This document shows, one piece after another, positions 50,091 through 59,824 of a DNA stretch of 64,000 nt (its first letter is position 1; each line of letters starts with the position of its first letter). The position numbers were made by a program, and so were the translations under genes. The stretch comes from Edaphobacter acidisoli (GTDB lineage: Bacteria; Acidobacteriota; Terriglobia; Terriglobales; Acidobacteriaceae), in the NCBI RefSeq assembly GCF_014642855.1, contig NZ_BMJB01000001.1:248001-312000 (forward strand), given 5' to 3'. The notes beneath the pieces are model-generated. The model was not told the DNA's origin and searched no databases. It saw nothing but the letters and a program-made list of their open reading frames with translations.

Positions 50091-51223
50091 GCCCGCGGGC
50101 GAGTCACCCACAGCAACGGTTGGCGAATAGGGAACGTGCGCTGAAGCTCTGGAATGTCTGTGTCCGGCGGCAGCGTCTTCCACAAGTCGGCGTACTCTGG
50201 CCGGCGGTACGCGCGTGCGCAGAAGAGCAGGCTTGGCTGGCGTAGCGGCAGGCTCGTGAAGTACGCGGCGTCCGACTCATACGGCCACGTTCCCCGGTCC
50301 TTGATGAATGGATAGTGCCGCGCGATGGCAACACGCATTCCAGGGCCATCCTGCAACTCATACTCCCACACGCTCTCAAACTCGCCCGACAGTAACATGC
50401 AGATCGCCGCAAACATATCGAGGTTGAAGAGCGAGTTACGATAAGGGTTCGGCGTCGAAACCTCGTGAAGAAAAGTGCCATCCGCCATGATCTGCGCCCG
50501 AATCGTCTTCGATTTGTAGAGATGCCGCAGCGCGAGTAGTGCGGTGTCATCGGCGGTATTCAGATGCGCGCAAGCCGCAGCCTGCAGCAGCCATGATGTC
50601 CCATGATGGTCTTTGTGATCGCGCGCCAGCCCGGCAAGCAGCGATGAATTCAGCCAGTCGAGATAAGCCGCAAACCACTTCTTCACCGCGCTCAGCTTCT
50701 CCGCCGTCATCGCATCTGAGTTCGCCAGAAAGGGAACAGACTGCGCCACCTCGGCCAGATGCACCGCCTCAACCAGCCCCTCGGCCGCTCCGGTCTTTGC
50801 TGGAGGAACCGTACGCGCAAAATTCATCGCCGGAGTCATGCTCGTAGCCGGATCGACGAACCACGCATCAAGATGAGCTACAGCCTGCTGCGCAAAATGC
50901 TGATCTTTGGTCAGCACAAACGCCGCCGTCAGCGCCGGAACACACATCGAGAAGCGCAGCAGAGCATCGCGGTGCGCCACGAACGCGCCTGCATGGTCAT
51001 CTGGTTCAGAGTAGTAGTCGTGAACGGTGCCCGGGCTGCGCGGGCAGGGAATCGTTGTAAGCGGCGCGGGCTTCTCCGTGAGATAGCGGCCAGCCGCTTT
51101 GATGATGCGATCGTGATCAATCGTCGCTACGTCAGGCCGTGCGGTTGATTGAGAGTGCAACGCACGCGGCGCCAGCATCAGCGCAGTGGCTTGTGTCAGG
51201 AATGTGCGACGGCTCGTCTGCAT
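50087..51223 (-). CDS. alginate lyase-like polysaccharide lyase with Tat signal
   Basis: A 378-residue exported protein of the alginate lyase (PL5-like, Pfam alginate_lyase) family. A Tat-type leader (TSRRTFLTQATALMLAPRA) is followed by an all-alpha barrel with MNFARTVPPAKTGAAEGLV and WFAAYLDWLNSSLLAGLARD. The family NNHG-type active-site segment appears as KDHHGTSWLLQAAA, with Asp where Asn is usual. It would release unsaturated uronates that the kduI-kdgK-kdgA genes consume. The true polymer could be alginate, pectin or another uronan. Confidence 0.8.
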   Translation of the reverse strand: MQTSRRTFLTQATALMLAPRALHSQSTARPDVATIDHDRIIKAAGRYLTEKPAPLTTIPCPRSPGTVHDYYSEPDDHAGAFVAHRDALLRFSMCVPALTAAFVLTKDQHFAQQAVAHLDAWFVDPATSMTPAMNFARTVPPAKTGAAEGLVEAVHLAEVAQSVPFLANSDAMTAEKLSAVKKWFAAYLDWLNSSLLAGLARDHKDHHGTSWLLQAAACAHLNTADDTALLALRHLYKSKTIRAQIMADGTFLHEVSTPNPYRNSLFNLDMFAAICMLLSGEFESVWEYELQDGPGMRVAIARHYPFIKDRGTWPYESDAAYFTSLPLRQPSLLFCARAYRRPEYADLWKTLPPDTDIPELQRTFPIRQPLLWVTRPRA

Positions 51224-51258
51224 ACGATTTATATCTTCGCCGGAAGAGTATCACGAGT

Positions 51259-54200
51259 CTATTGAGTGACGGTCAGGTTCACCGTGACGGATTGCGTGAT
51301 CTGGGCACCGCTGGTCGAGCTTGCCGTGATCTGATACTGGTACGTCCCCGGCGGCGTGTAGCGAAGCCCTGGATCAGTCTGGTTGCCGCTGCCGCAACCC
51401 ATCAGTGTCAGCGTGGCCGCACTGAAGATGACGATCCAGAGAAACGCCGTACGCCGAAGCGCAATCCGCGACCGTCGCGATCTCCAGAAGAACAGCAGCG
51501 CTGCAGGCAGCAGGCAAAGCACAGCACGGTTGTTTGTTCTGTTCCGTGCCGATTGAGTGGCAGCGACCCGCGTAACGGTCGTGATCGTCGCCGTAGAAGT
51601 CTGGCTTCCGCTATTAAGAATGACGCTCGACGGCAGCAGTGAGCACGTCGCATAAAGGCCCGCAGTGAGTGGCGTACAGTTCAGCACCACTCCGCCGCTG
51701 AAGCCGTTCAGTGGCGTAACGGCAAGAGCGTAAGAGCCCGCTATGCCCTGCGCGACGGTCGTACTGGCAGAGTTCGATCCGTTCACCGTTAAGGAAAATG
51801 TTCCATTCGGGCTTCCAGTACCGGTCAGAGGAATGCTGACAGGAGAACTCGCGTCACTGCTCGCGACCGTCAGTGTGCCTGCGCGTGAGCCAAGCGCCGT
51901 CGGGGTAAATGTGACGGTGACGGAGCAGCTTTGTCCCGGAGCAAGCGCAGTCAGCGTGCAAGGGACTGTGATGGCATAGTCGCCGGTGATGCTGAGCGCC
52001 ACATTATTCACTGTGGCCGTGCCGGTATTGGCGAGCGTCAGGCTCAGGTTAGCCGAAGCCCCCACGGCGACGCCGCCAAAGCTCAACGCGCTCGGCGAAA
52101 TTTGCAAGTGAGACTCGATGCCGGTGCCGGTCAAAGGTGCTGTCAGCGAAAGCGTGCTGGCAGTCGATGCAATGCTGACTGTGCCGTTGCGCGTGCCGGT
52201 TTGCGTCGGCGTAAATGTGACCTGAAGTGTGCAGCTTGTAGAAGGAGCAAGAACGTTGCCCGGCGTGGGACACGTGCCAGCAACCGTATAGTCGCCAGTA
52301 GTCGAGATGCCGTTGAATGTCGCCGCCGTCGTGCTGACGTTCGTAATCTGGATGGGGAGCGTGTAGCTGCTGCCCACAAGCACGTTGTCGAAGTTGAGCG
52401 ATGTCGGCGAAAAAGTCAGCGTCGCTGGCGTAGATGCGCCAAGCAGGCTGATGAAGTCCAGCGCGTTCGCGGCATCGGAGGTGATCTCAATTGCGCTGAT
52501 CTTCGTCCCCGCGCTCTGCGGCGTGAAGTACGCGTTGATAACGCAGCTCGCTCCAGCCACGACCGTGCCGCAGTTGCTTTGCAATGTGAAGTCAGCAGTC
52601 GTCTGCAGGTTTGTAATGTGCAACGTTGTCGTGCCTGTATTCGAAAGCGTAACGGCTTGTGCGGCGGAGGAGTTACCCGTTTGCGTCGTCGCAAATGTCA
52701 GCGAGCTTTGCGACGCAGTATAGGAAGCCAGCGGCGCGGCGTTCGAAGGCGAAGCAACATAAACCGGCGCAGCGCTGCCCGCAAGATCGACCAGGTCAGG
52801 ACTGCTCGCAGCATCGCTCTCAATCACGAGCGTGCCCGTATCATTGCTCGGCGGCACCGCTGTCCCGCCCGCAGCCTGCTGGTTGATCGGAGAGTACGTC
52901 ACGGTGACAGTGCACGTCTGGTTTTGGGCAAGCGTCGTGCCGCATGTTGTCGTGGCAAAAAATGGCCACTCGCTCGTGACGCGGCGAATGGTCAGCGGCG
53001 TAGTGGATGTGTTTTTGAGCGTCAGCGTCTGCGCGCCCGTCTGGCCGGAAGCAACCTGTCCGAAGTTGAGCGTGCTTCCTGTAGCGCCATTGGGAATCAG
53101 ATTGCCCGCGATGGCAAGCGTCCCCGAGCCGTTGCCATAGCCTTCAAGATAGCCGAGCCCATTCAACGTGGCCGAGCCGTCCGTCGGCGTACCCTGAGCA
53201 AAAATCGTGCCCGTGATGTCGCCATTCGTAAGCGGCAGGAAGGTGACGGAGAAGTTGCACGAAGCATTCGGCGCAAGACCCGAGCAAGGAGCCCCGCTCA
53301 GAACAAATTGCCGCGGCAGCGCAACTGCCAGTGTGAGTGATTTCGCCGTGAGGTTATTGATCGTGAACTGCCGCGTCAGGCCCAGCGTCCCCGTAGCCTC
53401 AGGCCCATAGTTCGCCTGGGTGGGAATGATTTGGAGTCCCGCATCTTCTGTCGTGTAGTTGCCTACAAGCGCAACGGCGTAGTTGGTGGTTCCTGTACTG
53501 GTGCTGGTTACGGGTATCTCAAGCGTGTCGGCCTGAAATGCAGTGCCTGGCGTGAATGTCACGGCGACGGTGCAGGTCGCCGCCGGAGCAAGTGCGGCGC
53601 ATGTACTTACGGCTGCGAACGCAGCATTGCCATTGGTCGGTGTTCCAATCTGAAGTGTTGCCGCGCCCGTGTTGGTCAGCGTAATGGTCTGCTGGGTCGC
53701 TGCTGTGCCGGGCACATTGGTGAACGTCAGCGCCGTAGGATTCAACGCCAGTCCAGTCGAGGGCGAGCCGAACCCCGTGAGCGTCGATGTCAGTGTGCTG
53801 GCCGAGGTCGCAAGCGTAAGTAAGCCAGTGCGCGGCCCTGTCGTGGTCGGAGCAAAATTAACCTCCACGAAGCACGAGGTATTCGGCGCAACCGAGCCCG
53901 TGCACAGCTGGCCTCCAGTCGACGCAGAGCTGACTGCGAAGTCGCCGCTCGTGTTGGCGGACGTCACACTCACCGCCGCATCGGTCAGGTTCGTCAGGGT
54001 AAACAGCATCGCGGGGCTCGTGCTGCCCACAGACACCGGGCCGAAGTCCTGGCTGATCGGCGTCAGAATCAACCCCGTCAGCGGAAGCCCCGTCCCGGTC
54101 AGCGTGAGCGGCTCCGGACTGCCGCTGCCGCCCGAGGCCAGCGTGAGCGATGCCGTCTCCGCGCCGGTGTTGCTTGGTGTAAATTGCACGCCCAGCCAGC

Positions 54201-57102
54201 AGTTCAGGCACGTGCCGCTGGCTGTTGAAGTGAACGCCGAAGCAGGTGGTTGGCCATGTCCGTAGCCGAGGTCTTCTACCAGGATGGCTTTGAAGTCACC
54301 GGTTGAAGTCGTTGCAGTGAGCGACGAAAAGGGCTGCGTAATCTTGTACCACTGCACCTCCGGCTGCCCGATAATCACGTCGCCGAAGTCGAGCGTGCCG
54401 TTGTTGGCCGCAAGAATTCCGGCGCCCGTGCCCGAGAGTGTGACATAAGCAGGGCTGGTTCCCGCGCCCGCCGTCGCCGAGAGCAGCCCTTGCCGTGTGC
54501 CCGGCTCCGACGGCGCAAACGTGATGACGACGCTGCACGTGCTCGAAGCCGCTAGCGTCACGCCGCAGTCGGTCGTGTCGGTAAAGTCGCCCGAGAGTGC
54601 AAGCGTCAGCGGAAACGCCGCTGTGCCCGTATTGCCAATCGTCACGGTCTGCGTGTTGCTGGAAGTCGATGTAACGGTGACCGCATTGCTGAAGCTAACC
54701 GTAGCCGGCGAAACCGACAGGCTCGGATTGACGGCTTCTCCGTTCGCCGTCGATTGCGACAGTGTCTGCCCAGTAACGAGCACGCTCAAACCTTCATCGA
54801 GTGCAAGCGTCACCGAGTCTGCCGAAGGCGCGGCCTGCGAGTTGTACGTCAGTGCAAGCTGACAGACCGTGTGCGGCTCAAGCGTCGTCGGGCAGTTGTC
54901 CGTCACGGTGAAAGGCGAACTCGCCGTCAGCGCAACCGGCGCGTGAGCAATCGGCGAGGCAGAGTCGTTCGAGATATACAGATACCGCGGCAGGCGCAGC
55001 CCTCCAGGAAACTGCGCGCCAAAATCAATCTCGCTGGCCGAGAGATCGAGCGCCGCTGCCTGCGTGTATCCGGTCAGCAGAACGGACCGTGAGCCAATCG
55101 GCCAGTACGTCTGCACAAATCCATCTGGAGTATTTGCAGAGTCGCTGAGCGCGAGCGTGATGTGACACGACGCCCCCGGCGCCAGCGTGCTCGTAGTCAC
55201 GGTAGCGAAGGCGCAGTCAGTCGTCTGTCTCGTAAGCAGCCCCGTCGTACTCGGTGACGAAGTAAACGTCTGCGCCTGCGAGCCGAGATTCGTGACCGTG
55301 AGGATGCGCGTCGCCGCCGGGTCGCTACCCGTCACCACGCCAAAGTCCATCTCCCGCGCAGAAACAGCAATCGGGTTCGCCACATTTGTCGTCGCTGGCA
55401 GCGTAGCCGTTTCGGTCACCGCATTGCTCGATTGCACTGTGATGCTACCCGGCCCGCTGCCTGTCAGCATGATGCTGCAATCCGCTCCAGGCGCAAGCGT
55501 AAACAAGCAGTCATTATTCTCAGTGAAACCAGTAGTCGAGATCTGCAATCCAGTCGCCGTGCTTGTGCCGAGATTCCGCAGCGTAATGTTGGGCGAGTCA
55601 TCGACCGAAAGCGCGAGGCTCGCCCCCGCCTGCGTCCCAAGCTTCGCCAGATACGCCGCATCGCCTGCGCACTCGCTTCCGTTGCAAGTGCCCGAGGCAA
55701 GCGCTGCATTGCGCACACTCGAAGGCAGCACCGAAGTCGCGTTCGTCAGCGGCAGGTCCCACGTCTCTGTCGCAAGCAGGCTGGAGCTTGCAGTCGCCGC
55801 CAGGCTTCCTGCAAAGACCGGCTCACCGCCTCCATCGACAGCCAGCGAAGTCAGGCTCACCGGCGCACTCGCATAGTTCGGGTTCACATTTGCCAGCCCG
55901 CCAAACCGCGCTGTCTGGTCCACGGTATTCTGAGCCGTCACATGAACTGCAAAGCTGTTGCCCATCTCTGCGAGAGGCTCAAGCGGAAGCAGCGGCCCTG
56001 TCATCGACGCAGGCAGCGAACCCACAACCCACGCCGCTCCGCCCGACGCAGTCGCCGCCACCGATTGCGTCCCCGGTGCGACCACCGTGGACGAGACCAC
56101 CGTGCTGCCATCCAGCGTCATCCGCACCACTGACTGATATGCCGTATTCACTAGCGGCATCGGCGCATTTGAAACAGGGAACTGCCCCAGCGCAATCGAC
56201 CCTGAGAGCAACAGATTTCCTGCAGCAGAATCCAGTACAAGCGACGTCACGCCAGAGCCTGGGATGAACGTCGAAAATGTAATGCCGTCGCCCGCAGGCG
56301 TCAGCTTCGTCAGAAATCCCGACGAAGTCCCCAGAATGCGCGGCACCACCGCGGCCAGCGTCGGATAGCCCGTAGAAGTCGTATACCCCGCGATGTAGGC
56401 ATTGTCCGAAGCGTCCGCAGCAATGGCCGCAGGGGCCGTCGTCCCGTTCTCGCCGCTCAGATACGTCGCGTAGAGCAGAGTGGTCCCGCTCGCATTGAAC
56501 TTCTCGACAAAACCATTCTGCGAACTGCCGCTGGCCGGGGTCTGAACCACGGCCGAAGGCGTCACCGGCAGGCCGCTGTTAAAGATGCTCCCCGTAACAA
56601 ACACTGCATCCGCCGTCGCGGCAATGCCCGTAGCAGCCATCTGCCCGCTGCCGCAAAAAGTTACGAAAACAGGATTCAAGTTTGCATCAAACTTGCCGAT
56701 GAAGCTGTTGATGCCGCTGCTGAGGGTAGGGAATGCCGCGCCCGGCGTGCTCGCCATCACGCCCGACCACGCGGTGCCGGTCACGTAGACATTGCCCGCG
56801 GGGTCCAGCGCCATCGCCAGGCCAATATCGCCCTTCGCGCCAAATTGTGCCTGCGCCAGCACAGTCGTGGCGGTTGGGTCGGTCTTGATGATGCGCACGC
56901 CGTCCTTCTGGTCGAGCAGCAGATACAGATCGCCGCCCGCATCCGCCTGGACCGCGTTGAACTGGCCCTGATTGGCCACCGAGCGCAGCCCTGCAAAGAG
57001 CAGTTGCTGAGGCCCCGTATTCTGCGCCGAAAGTGAAGAGACAAGCAGGCCGAAGGTTCCGGCAAGGGCAAGGCAAAGTGCGCGTAGTTTCATCATGGTC
57101 AT
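51259..57102 (-). CDS. giant surface protein with SBBP-like and choice-of-anchor-D repeats
   Basis: A 1,947-residue exported protein. After a signal peptide (LRALCLALAGTFGLLVSSLS) comes a region of about 450 residues with SBBP/beta-propeller-like strands (AMALDPAGNVYVTGTAW, GFVEKFNASGTTLLYATYLS). Then about eleven ASH/choice-of-anchor-D beta-sandwich repeats follow, each opening with an F-G-x-V type strand (for example DFGVVTGSDPAAT, DFGPVSVGSTSPA, NFDNVLVGSSYTL, SFGGVAVGASANL) and using a C-T-V strand (CSVVITFAPS). Two hydrophobic segments near residue 1860-1920 include LTLMGCGSGN, then an Ig-like tail. An adhesion or sheath role is inferred. Confidence 0.85.
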   Translation of the reverse strand: MTMMKLRALCLALAGTFGLLVSSLSAQNTGPQQLLFAGLRSVANQGQFNAVQADAGGDLYLLLDQKDGVRIIKTDPTATTVLAQAQFGAKGDIGLAMALDPAGNVYVTGTAWSGVMASTPGAAFPTLSSGINSFIGKFDANLNPVFVTFCGSGQMAATGIAATADAVFVTGSIFNSGLPVTPSAVVQTPASGSSQNGFVEKFNASGTTLLYATYLSGENGTTAPAAIAADASDNAYIAGYTTSTGYPTLAAVVPRILGTSSGFLTKLTPAGDGITFSTFIPGSGVTSLVLDSAAGNLLLSGSIALGQFPVSNAPMPLVNTAYQSVVRMTLDGSTVVSSTVVAPGTQSVAATASGGAAWVVGSLPASMTGPLLPLEPLAEMGNSFAVHVTAQNTVDQTARFGGLANVNPNYASAPVSLTSLAVDGGGEPVFAGSLAATASSSLLATETWDLPLTNATSVLPSSVRNAALASGTCNGSECAGDAAYLAKLGTQAGASLALSVDDSPNITLRNLGTSTATGLQISTTGFTENNDCLFTLAPGADCSIMLTGSGPGSITVQSSNAVTETATLPATTNVANPIAVSAREMDFGVVTGSDPAATRILTVTNLGSQAQTFTSSPSTTGLLTRQTTDCAFATVTTSTLAPGASCHITLALSDSANTPDGFVQTYWPIGSRSVLLTGYTQAAALDLSASEIDFGAQFPGGLRLPRYLYISNDSASPIAHAPVALTASSPFTVTDNCPTTLEPHTVCQLALTYNSQAAPSADSVTLALDEGLSVLVTGQTLSQSTANGEAVNPSLSVSPATVSFSNAVTVTSTSSNTQTVTIGNTGTAAFPLTLALSGDFTDTTDCGVTLAASSTCSVVITFAPSEPGTRQGLLSATAGAGTSPAYVTLSGTGAGILAANNGTLDFGDVIIGQPEVQWYKITQPFSSLTATTSTGDFKAILVEDLGYGHGQPPASAFTSTASGTCLNCWLGVQFTPSNTGAETASLTLASGGSGSPEPLTLTGTGLPLTGLILTPISQDFGPVSVGSTSPAMLFTLTNLTDAAVSVTSANTSGDFAVSSASTGGQLCTGSVAPNTSCFVEVNFAPTTTGPRTGLLTLATSASTLTSTLTGFGSPSTGLALNPTALTFTNVPGTAATQQTITLTNTGAATLQIGTPTNGNAAFAAVSTCAALAPAATCTVAVTFTPGTAFQADTLEIPVTSTSTGTTNYAVALVGNYTTEDAGLQIIPTQANYGPEATGTLGLTRQFTINNLTAKSLTLAVALPRQFVLSGAPCSGLAPNASCNFSVTFLPLTNGDITGTIFAQGTPTDGSATLNGLGYLEGYGNGSGTLAIAGNLIPNGATGSTLNFGQVASGQTGAQTLTLKNTSTTPLTIRRVTSEWPFFATTTCGTTLAQNQTCTVTVTYSPINQQAAGGTAVPPSNDTGTLVIESDAASSPDLVDLAGSAAPVYVASPSNAAPLASYTASQSSLTFATTQTGNSSAAQAVTLSNTGTTTLHITNLQTTADFTLQSNCGTVVAGASCVINAYFTPQSAGTKISAIEITSDAANALDFISLLGASTPATLTFSPTSLNFDNVLVGSSYTLPIQITNVSTTAATFNGISTTGDYTVAGTCPTPGNVLAPSTSCTLQVTFTPTQTGTRNGTVSIASTASTLSLTAPLTGTGIESHLQISPSALSFGGVAVGASANLSLTLANTGTATVNNVALSITGDYAITVPCTLTALAPGQSCSVTVTFTPTALGSRAGTLTVASSDASSPVSIPLTGTGSPNGTFSLTVNGSNSASTTVAQGIAGSYALAVTPLNGFSGGVVLNCTPLTAGLYATCSLLPSSVILNSGSQTSTATITTVTRVAATQSARNRTNNRAVLCLLPAALLFFWRSRRSRIALRRTAFLWIVIFSAATLTLMGCGSGNQTDPGLRYTPPGTYQYQITASSTSGAQITQSVTVNLTVTQ

Positions 57103-57232
57103 CTGGCTGCGGTTACAGCGCCGCTTGCAGCCTGTCCTCAATATCCATGGTGGTGCCGGTTTAGGTGGTGCCTATTTGTAAGGATGCCCCAAAACAAGGC
57201 AGCCCGCTGTACAGATTTGGGAACGGGTAACG

Positions 57233-57901
57233 TTACTGGTCCGGAGCCGTGCGCGAAGCCGCAGCCTCGTTGCCAGCCTCCAGCAACTCCTCCAGTCCAC
57301 GCCCGCGCATCTCCCGCTCAAACTCTGCGTGATCACGATATTGAATCGCCTGCATCCCGGCCGCCTGCGCGGCAGCGACGTTCTCCGCCCTGTCATCAAT
57401 AAAGAGAACGTTGGCAACCGGAGTGTGCAGTCCCTCCGCCGCCGCACGATAAATCTCCAACTCCGGCTTGGCCAGTTTCAGCGCATACGACCACGTCCGA
57501 TGGTCGAAGCGAGCGAGCCACTCGTATCGCTTCACGAGCCCCTCGGTCATCGAGTCGCCAATGTTCGAAAGAATCCCCGTCCGCACACCCGCGCGCTGCA
57601 ATCTCTGGGCCCAGTCCAGCATCGGCTGATTGATCTGGCTCCAAAGGTCAGTGTCAGCCGCAATCAATTCCTCGACCTGCGCGGGCGAAAGAACAATTCC
57701 CGCACCCGCCGCCGCCTTGTGCCAGAAGTCAACGCCCGTCAGTGTGCCGCGATCGTAATCATGCCGATGCGCCCAGTACTCGCGCTGCAGCGGCGCTTCC
57801 TCCAACCCTGTAATCGCGCGAATCCGCGCCCACGCCGCCGGATCGGGAGGCCCCGAAAGCACCATTCCATAATCAAAAAGAACTGCTTCGACTCGAACCA
57901 T
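57233..57901 (-). CDS. HAD family hydrolase
   Basis: A 222-residue HAD phosphatase-like protein. Motif I is VLFDYGMVLSGPP, motif II TGILSNIGDS, motif III Lys in ALKLAKPELEIY and motif IV VLFIDDRAENVAAAQAAGM. The second Asp of the usual DxD motif is replaced by Gly (DYG), as in some YihX-like and dehalogenase-like members. The substrate is unknown. It stands alone between the giant surface protein and the glycine-zipper gene on the same strand. Confidence 0.87.
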   Translation of the reverse strand: MVRVEAVLFDYGMVLSGPPDPAAWARIRAITGLEEAPLQREYWAHRHDYDRGTLTGVDFWHKAAAGAGIVLSPAQVEELIAADTDLWSQINQPMLDWAQRLQRAGVRTGILSNIGDSMTEGLVKRYEWLARFDHRTWSYALKLAKPELEIYRAAAEGLHTPVANVLFIDDRAENVAAAQAAGMQAIQYRDHAEFEREMRGRGLEELLEAGNEAAASRTAPDQ

Positions 57902-57999
57902 ATTGAGTGCAATTGTACGGGACGTGCCCGCTCCGTCCGCTTAGCCGCGAGTATCCCGCCGTACGCCGCTTGAAAGGCCCGTGCCCCCTCCGCGCCCAG

Positions 58000-58479
58000 C
58001 TAGTGCGCGCTCGCCTCGTAGATCGTTGTGCCGTGCGAAGGCAAGACCGCTCCGACACCTGCCCCCACAATAGCGCCGATACCAGCTCCGATTCCCGCCA
58101 GTGCACCTCTTTCCGATCCGAGGAAGCAGGACCCTGAGCACCCTCCGAGAGCAGCGCCTGTCACAGCTCCAGCGCCCGCGCCCGCTGCGGCTCCGATCAT
58201 CGCATGCTTCGCGCGTTGGCTTGACTTTACGATCTTCACGCTGCGCACATCCTGCTTGAGGATGCTCTGCTGGTTTGAAGTCTGCTGAATCGTCATCGCC
58301 GTGTCGGAGACGCTGACGAACGTCCCGGAGTATTTCTTCGAAGCAGTGTCGATGACCTGTATCGTCTGTCCAGCCTTCAAGCCGCTCAGCTCCAACCAGG
58401 ACGATGGAGTGGATTGTGAGAGAGAAACTGAGGTACAGGAGAGTACAAGGGCCCCGAACAGCAAAAGTAGCTTTTGCAT
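58000..58479 (-). CDS. exported glycine-zipper protein
   Basis: A 159-residue protein with a signal peptide (KLLLLFGALVLSCTSVSLSQ), an SH3-like beta segment (LKAGQTIQVIDTASKKYSG, DVRSVKIVKSSQ), then a glycine-zipper stretch (IGAAAGAGAGAVTGAALGG, LAGIGAGIGAIVGAGVGAVL). A possible lipobox lies in LVLSC. Such segments can insert in membranes or form channels; the function is unknown. It is a single gene, and the ATG at 58479 has no strong ribosome site. Confidence 0.75.
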   Translation of the reverse strand: MQKLLLLFGALVLSCTSVSLSQSTPSSWLELSGLKAGQTIQVIDTASKKYSGTFVSVSDTAMTIQQTSNQQSILKQDVRSVKIVKSSQRAKHAMIGAAAGAGAGAVTGAALGGCSGSCFLGSERGALAGIGAGIGAIVGAGVGAVLPSHGTTIYEASAH

Positions 58480-58592
58480 AAGGCACCGCTTTCTGTGAGG
58501 GGAATCATACTATGCTTCTCCGCCCCTAACGTATTTTTAGGAGCATCACTGTTCGGCGCTGGCCTGCACGGCATTGCAGTTAACATGGACAT

Positions 58593-59744
58593 GTGAGCCA
58601 CCGACTTTCATCGCGCACAGGCTGGGACGTCACCGAAAGCGCATTCGCCGCCGCCATCCGCGAGGCGCGTGCCACCGGACGCAAGCTGATCGATCTGACC
58701 ATCTCGAACCCGACGGCCTGTGGGTTTCACTACAACGCGGAACACCTGCTTCAACCACTGCACAACCCGCAATCCCTGACCTACGACCCCGACCCGCGGG
58801 GCATGCTCTCGGCGCGCGAAGCCGTAGCCGGCTACTATGCCTTTCACAAAGCCGAAGTCGCTCCCAGCGATCTCATTCTGACCACCAGCACCAGCGAAGG
58901 CTACAGTTTCCTCTTCCGTCTGCTCTGTGACGCCGGCGACGAGGTGCTGGTCGCGCAGCCCAGCTACCCGCTCTTCGATTTCCTCGCCGACCTCGAAGAC
59001 GTCAAGCTTCGCCCCTACCCACTCTTCTACGACCACGGCTGGTGGATCGACTTCGCCGAACTCGAGCGCCGCATCACCCCGCGCACCCGCGCCATCGTCG
59101 TCGTGCATCCCAATAACCCCACCGGCCACACGACCAAGCCCCAGGAGCGCGCCCGCCTCGAAGCCATCTGCCAGCGCCACGGCCTCGCCCTTATCGTCGA
59201 CGAGGTCTTCCTCGATTACCCGCTTGAAGAGGACGCTGAGATCCAAAGCTTCGCCCGCGATCCGCACCCGGTCCTGACCTTCGTCCTCAGTGGCATGAGC
59301 AAGATCGCAGGCCTGCCCCAGATGAAGGCCGCCTGGATCGCCACGCTCGGCCCCGAAGTGGCAAAGCAGCAAGCGCTCGCCCGGCTGGAGGTCGTCGCCG
59401 ACACCTTCCTCTCGATGAACGCCCCCGTCCAACTCGCCCTGCCGGTCTGGATGGAGCACCGAGGCGAGATACAGAACCAGATACTCAATCGCGTAAGGCA
59501 CAATCTCGCCCTAGTCCGGAACGGTGGCATTGAGGTACTTCGAACCGAGGCAGGATGGTGCGCCATCCTGCGTCTGCCTCAGATGGGAAGCCGGGACGCT
59601 GCCGCCGAACTCCTCCACCGAGCAGATGTAGTGGTGCACCCGGGCTCGTTCTACGGCATCGCCGAAGTAGGACGAATCGTCATTAGCCTGCTCGGTCCAG
59701 AGCTGGAGTTTGCAGAGGGAATCCGCAAAATTGCTGCAGGGTAA
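58593..59744 (+). CDS. PLP-dependent class I/II aminotransferase
   Basis: A 383-residue fold-type I aminotransferase. Visible are the N-terminal LIDLTISNPTACGFHYNAEH, the cofactor segment TSTSEGYSFLFRLLCDAGDE, HPNNPTGH with the conserved Asn, the Asp in LIVDEVFLDYP and the PLP lysine region VLSGMSKIAGLPQMKAAW. The amino donor and product are unknown; it resembles AspC/YbdL-type transaminases. The start is GTG at 58593 without a clear ribosome site. It is monocistronic. Confidence 0.88.
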   Translation: MSHRLSSRTGWDVTESAFAAAIREARATGRKLIDLTISNPTACGFHYNAEHLLQPLHNPQSLTYDPDPRGMLSAREAVAGYYAFHKAEVAPSDLILTTSTSEGYSFLFRLLCDAGDEVLVAQPSYPLFDFLADLEDVKLRPYPLFYDHGWWIDFAELERRITPRTRAIVVVHPNNPTGHTTKPQERARLEAICQRHGLALIVDEVFLDYPLEEDAEIQSFARDPHPVLTFVLSGMSKIAGLPQMKAAWIATLGPEVAKQQALARLEVVADTFLSMNAPVQLALPVWMEHRGEIQNQILNRVRHNLALVRNGGIEVLRTEAGWCAILRLPQMGSRDAAAELLHRADVVVHPGSFYGIAEVGRIVISLLGPELEFAEGIRKIAAG

Positions 59745-59824
59745 GGTGAACCAAACCTAACAACACTTCATGTGATGCTAATAAAGTTAAACATGAAATT
59801 GTGCGGAGCATAATATTGATTTAA

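Noticed and set aside
51931-53340. plus-strand frame of 469 codons inside the giant surface protein gene
   Set aside because: It is Arg/Cys-rich and antisense to a repeat-rich gene with a clear signal peptide; the repeats explain the long open frame.
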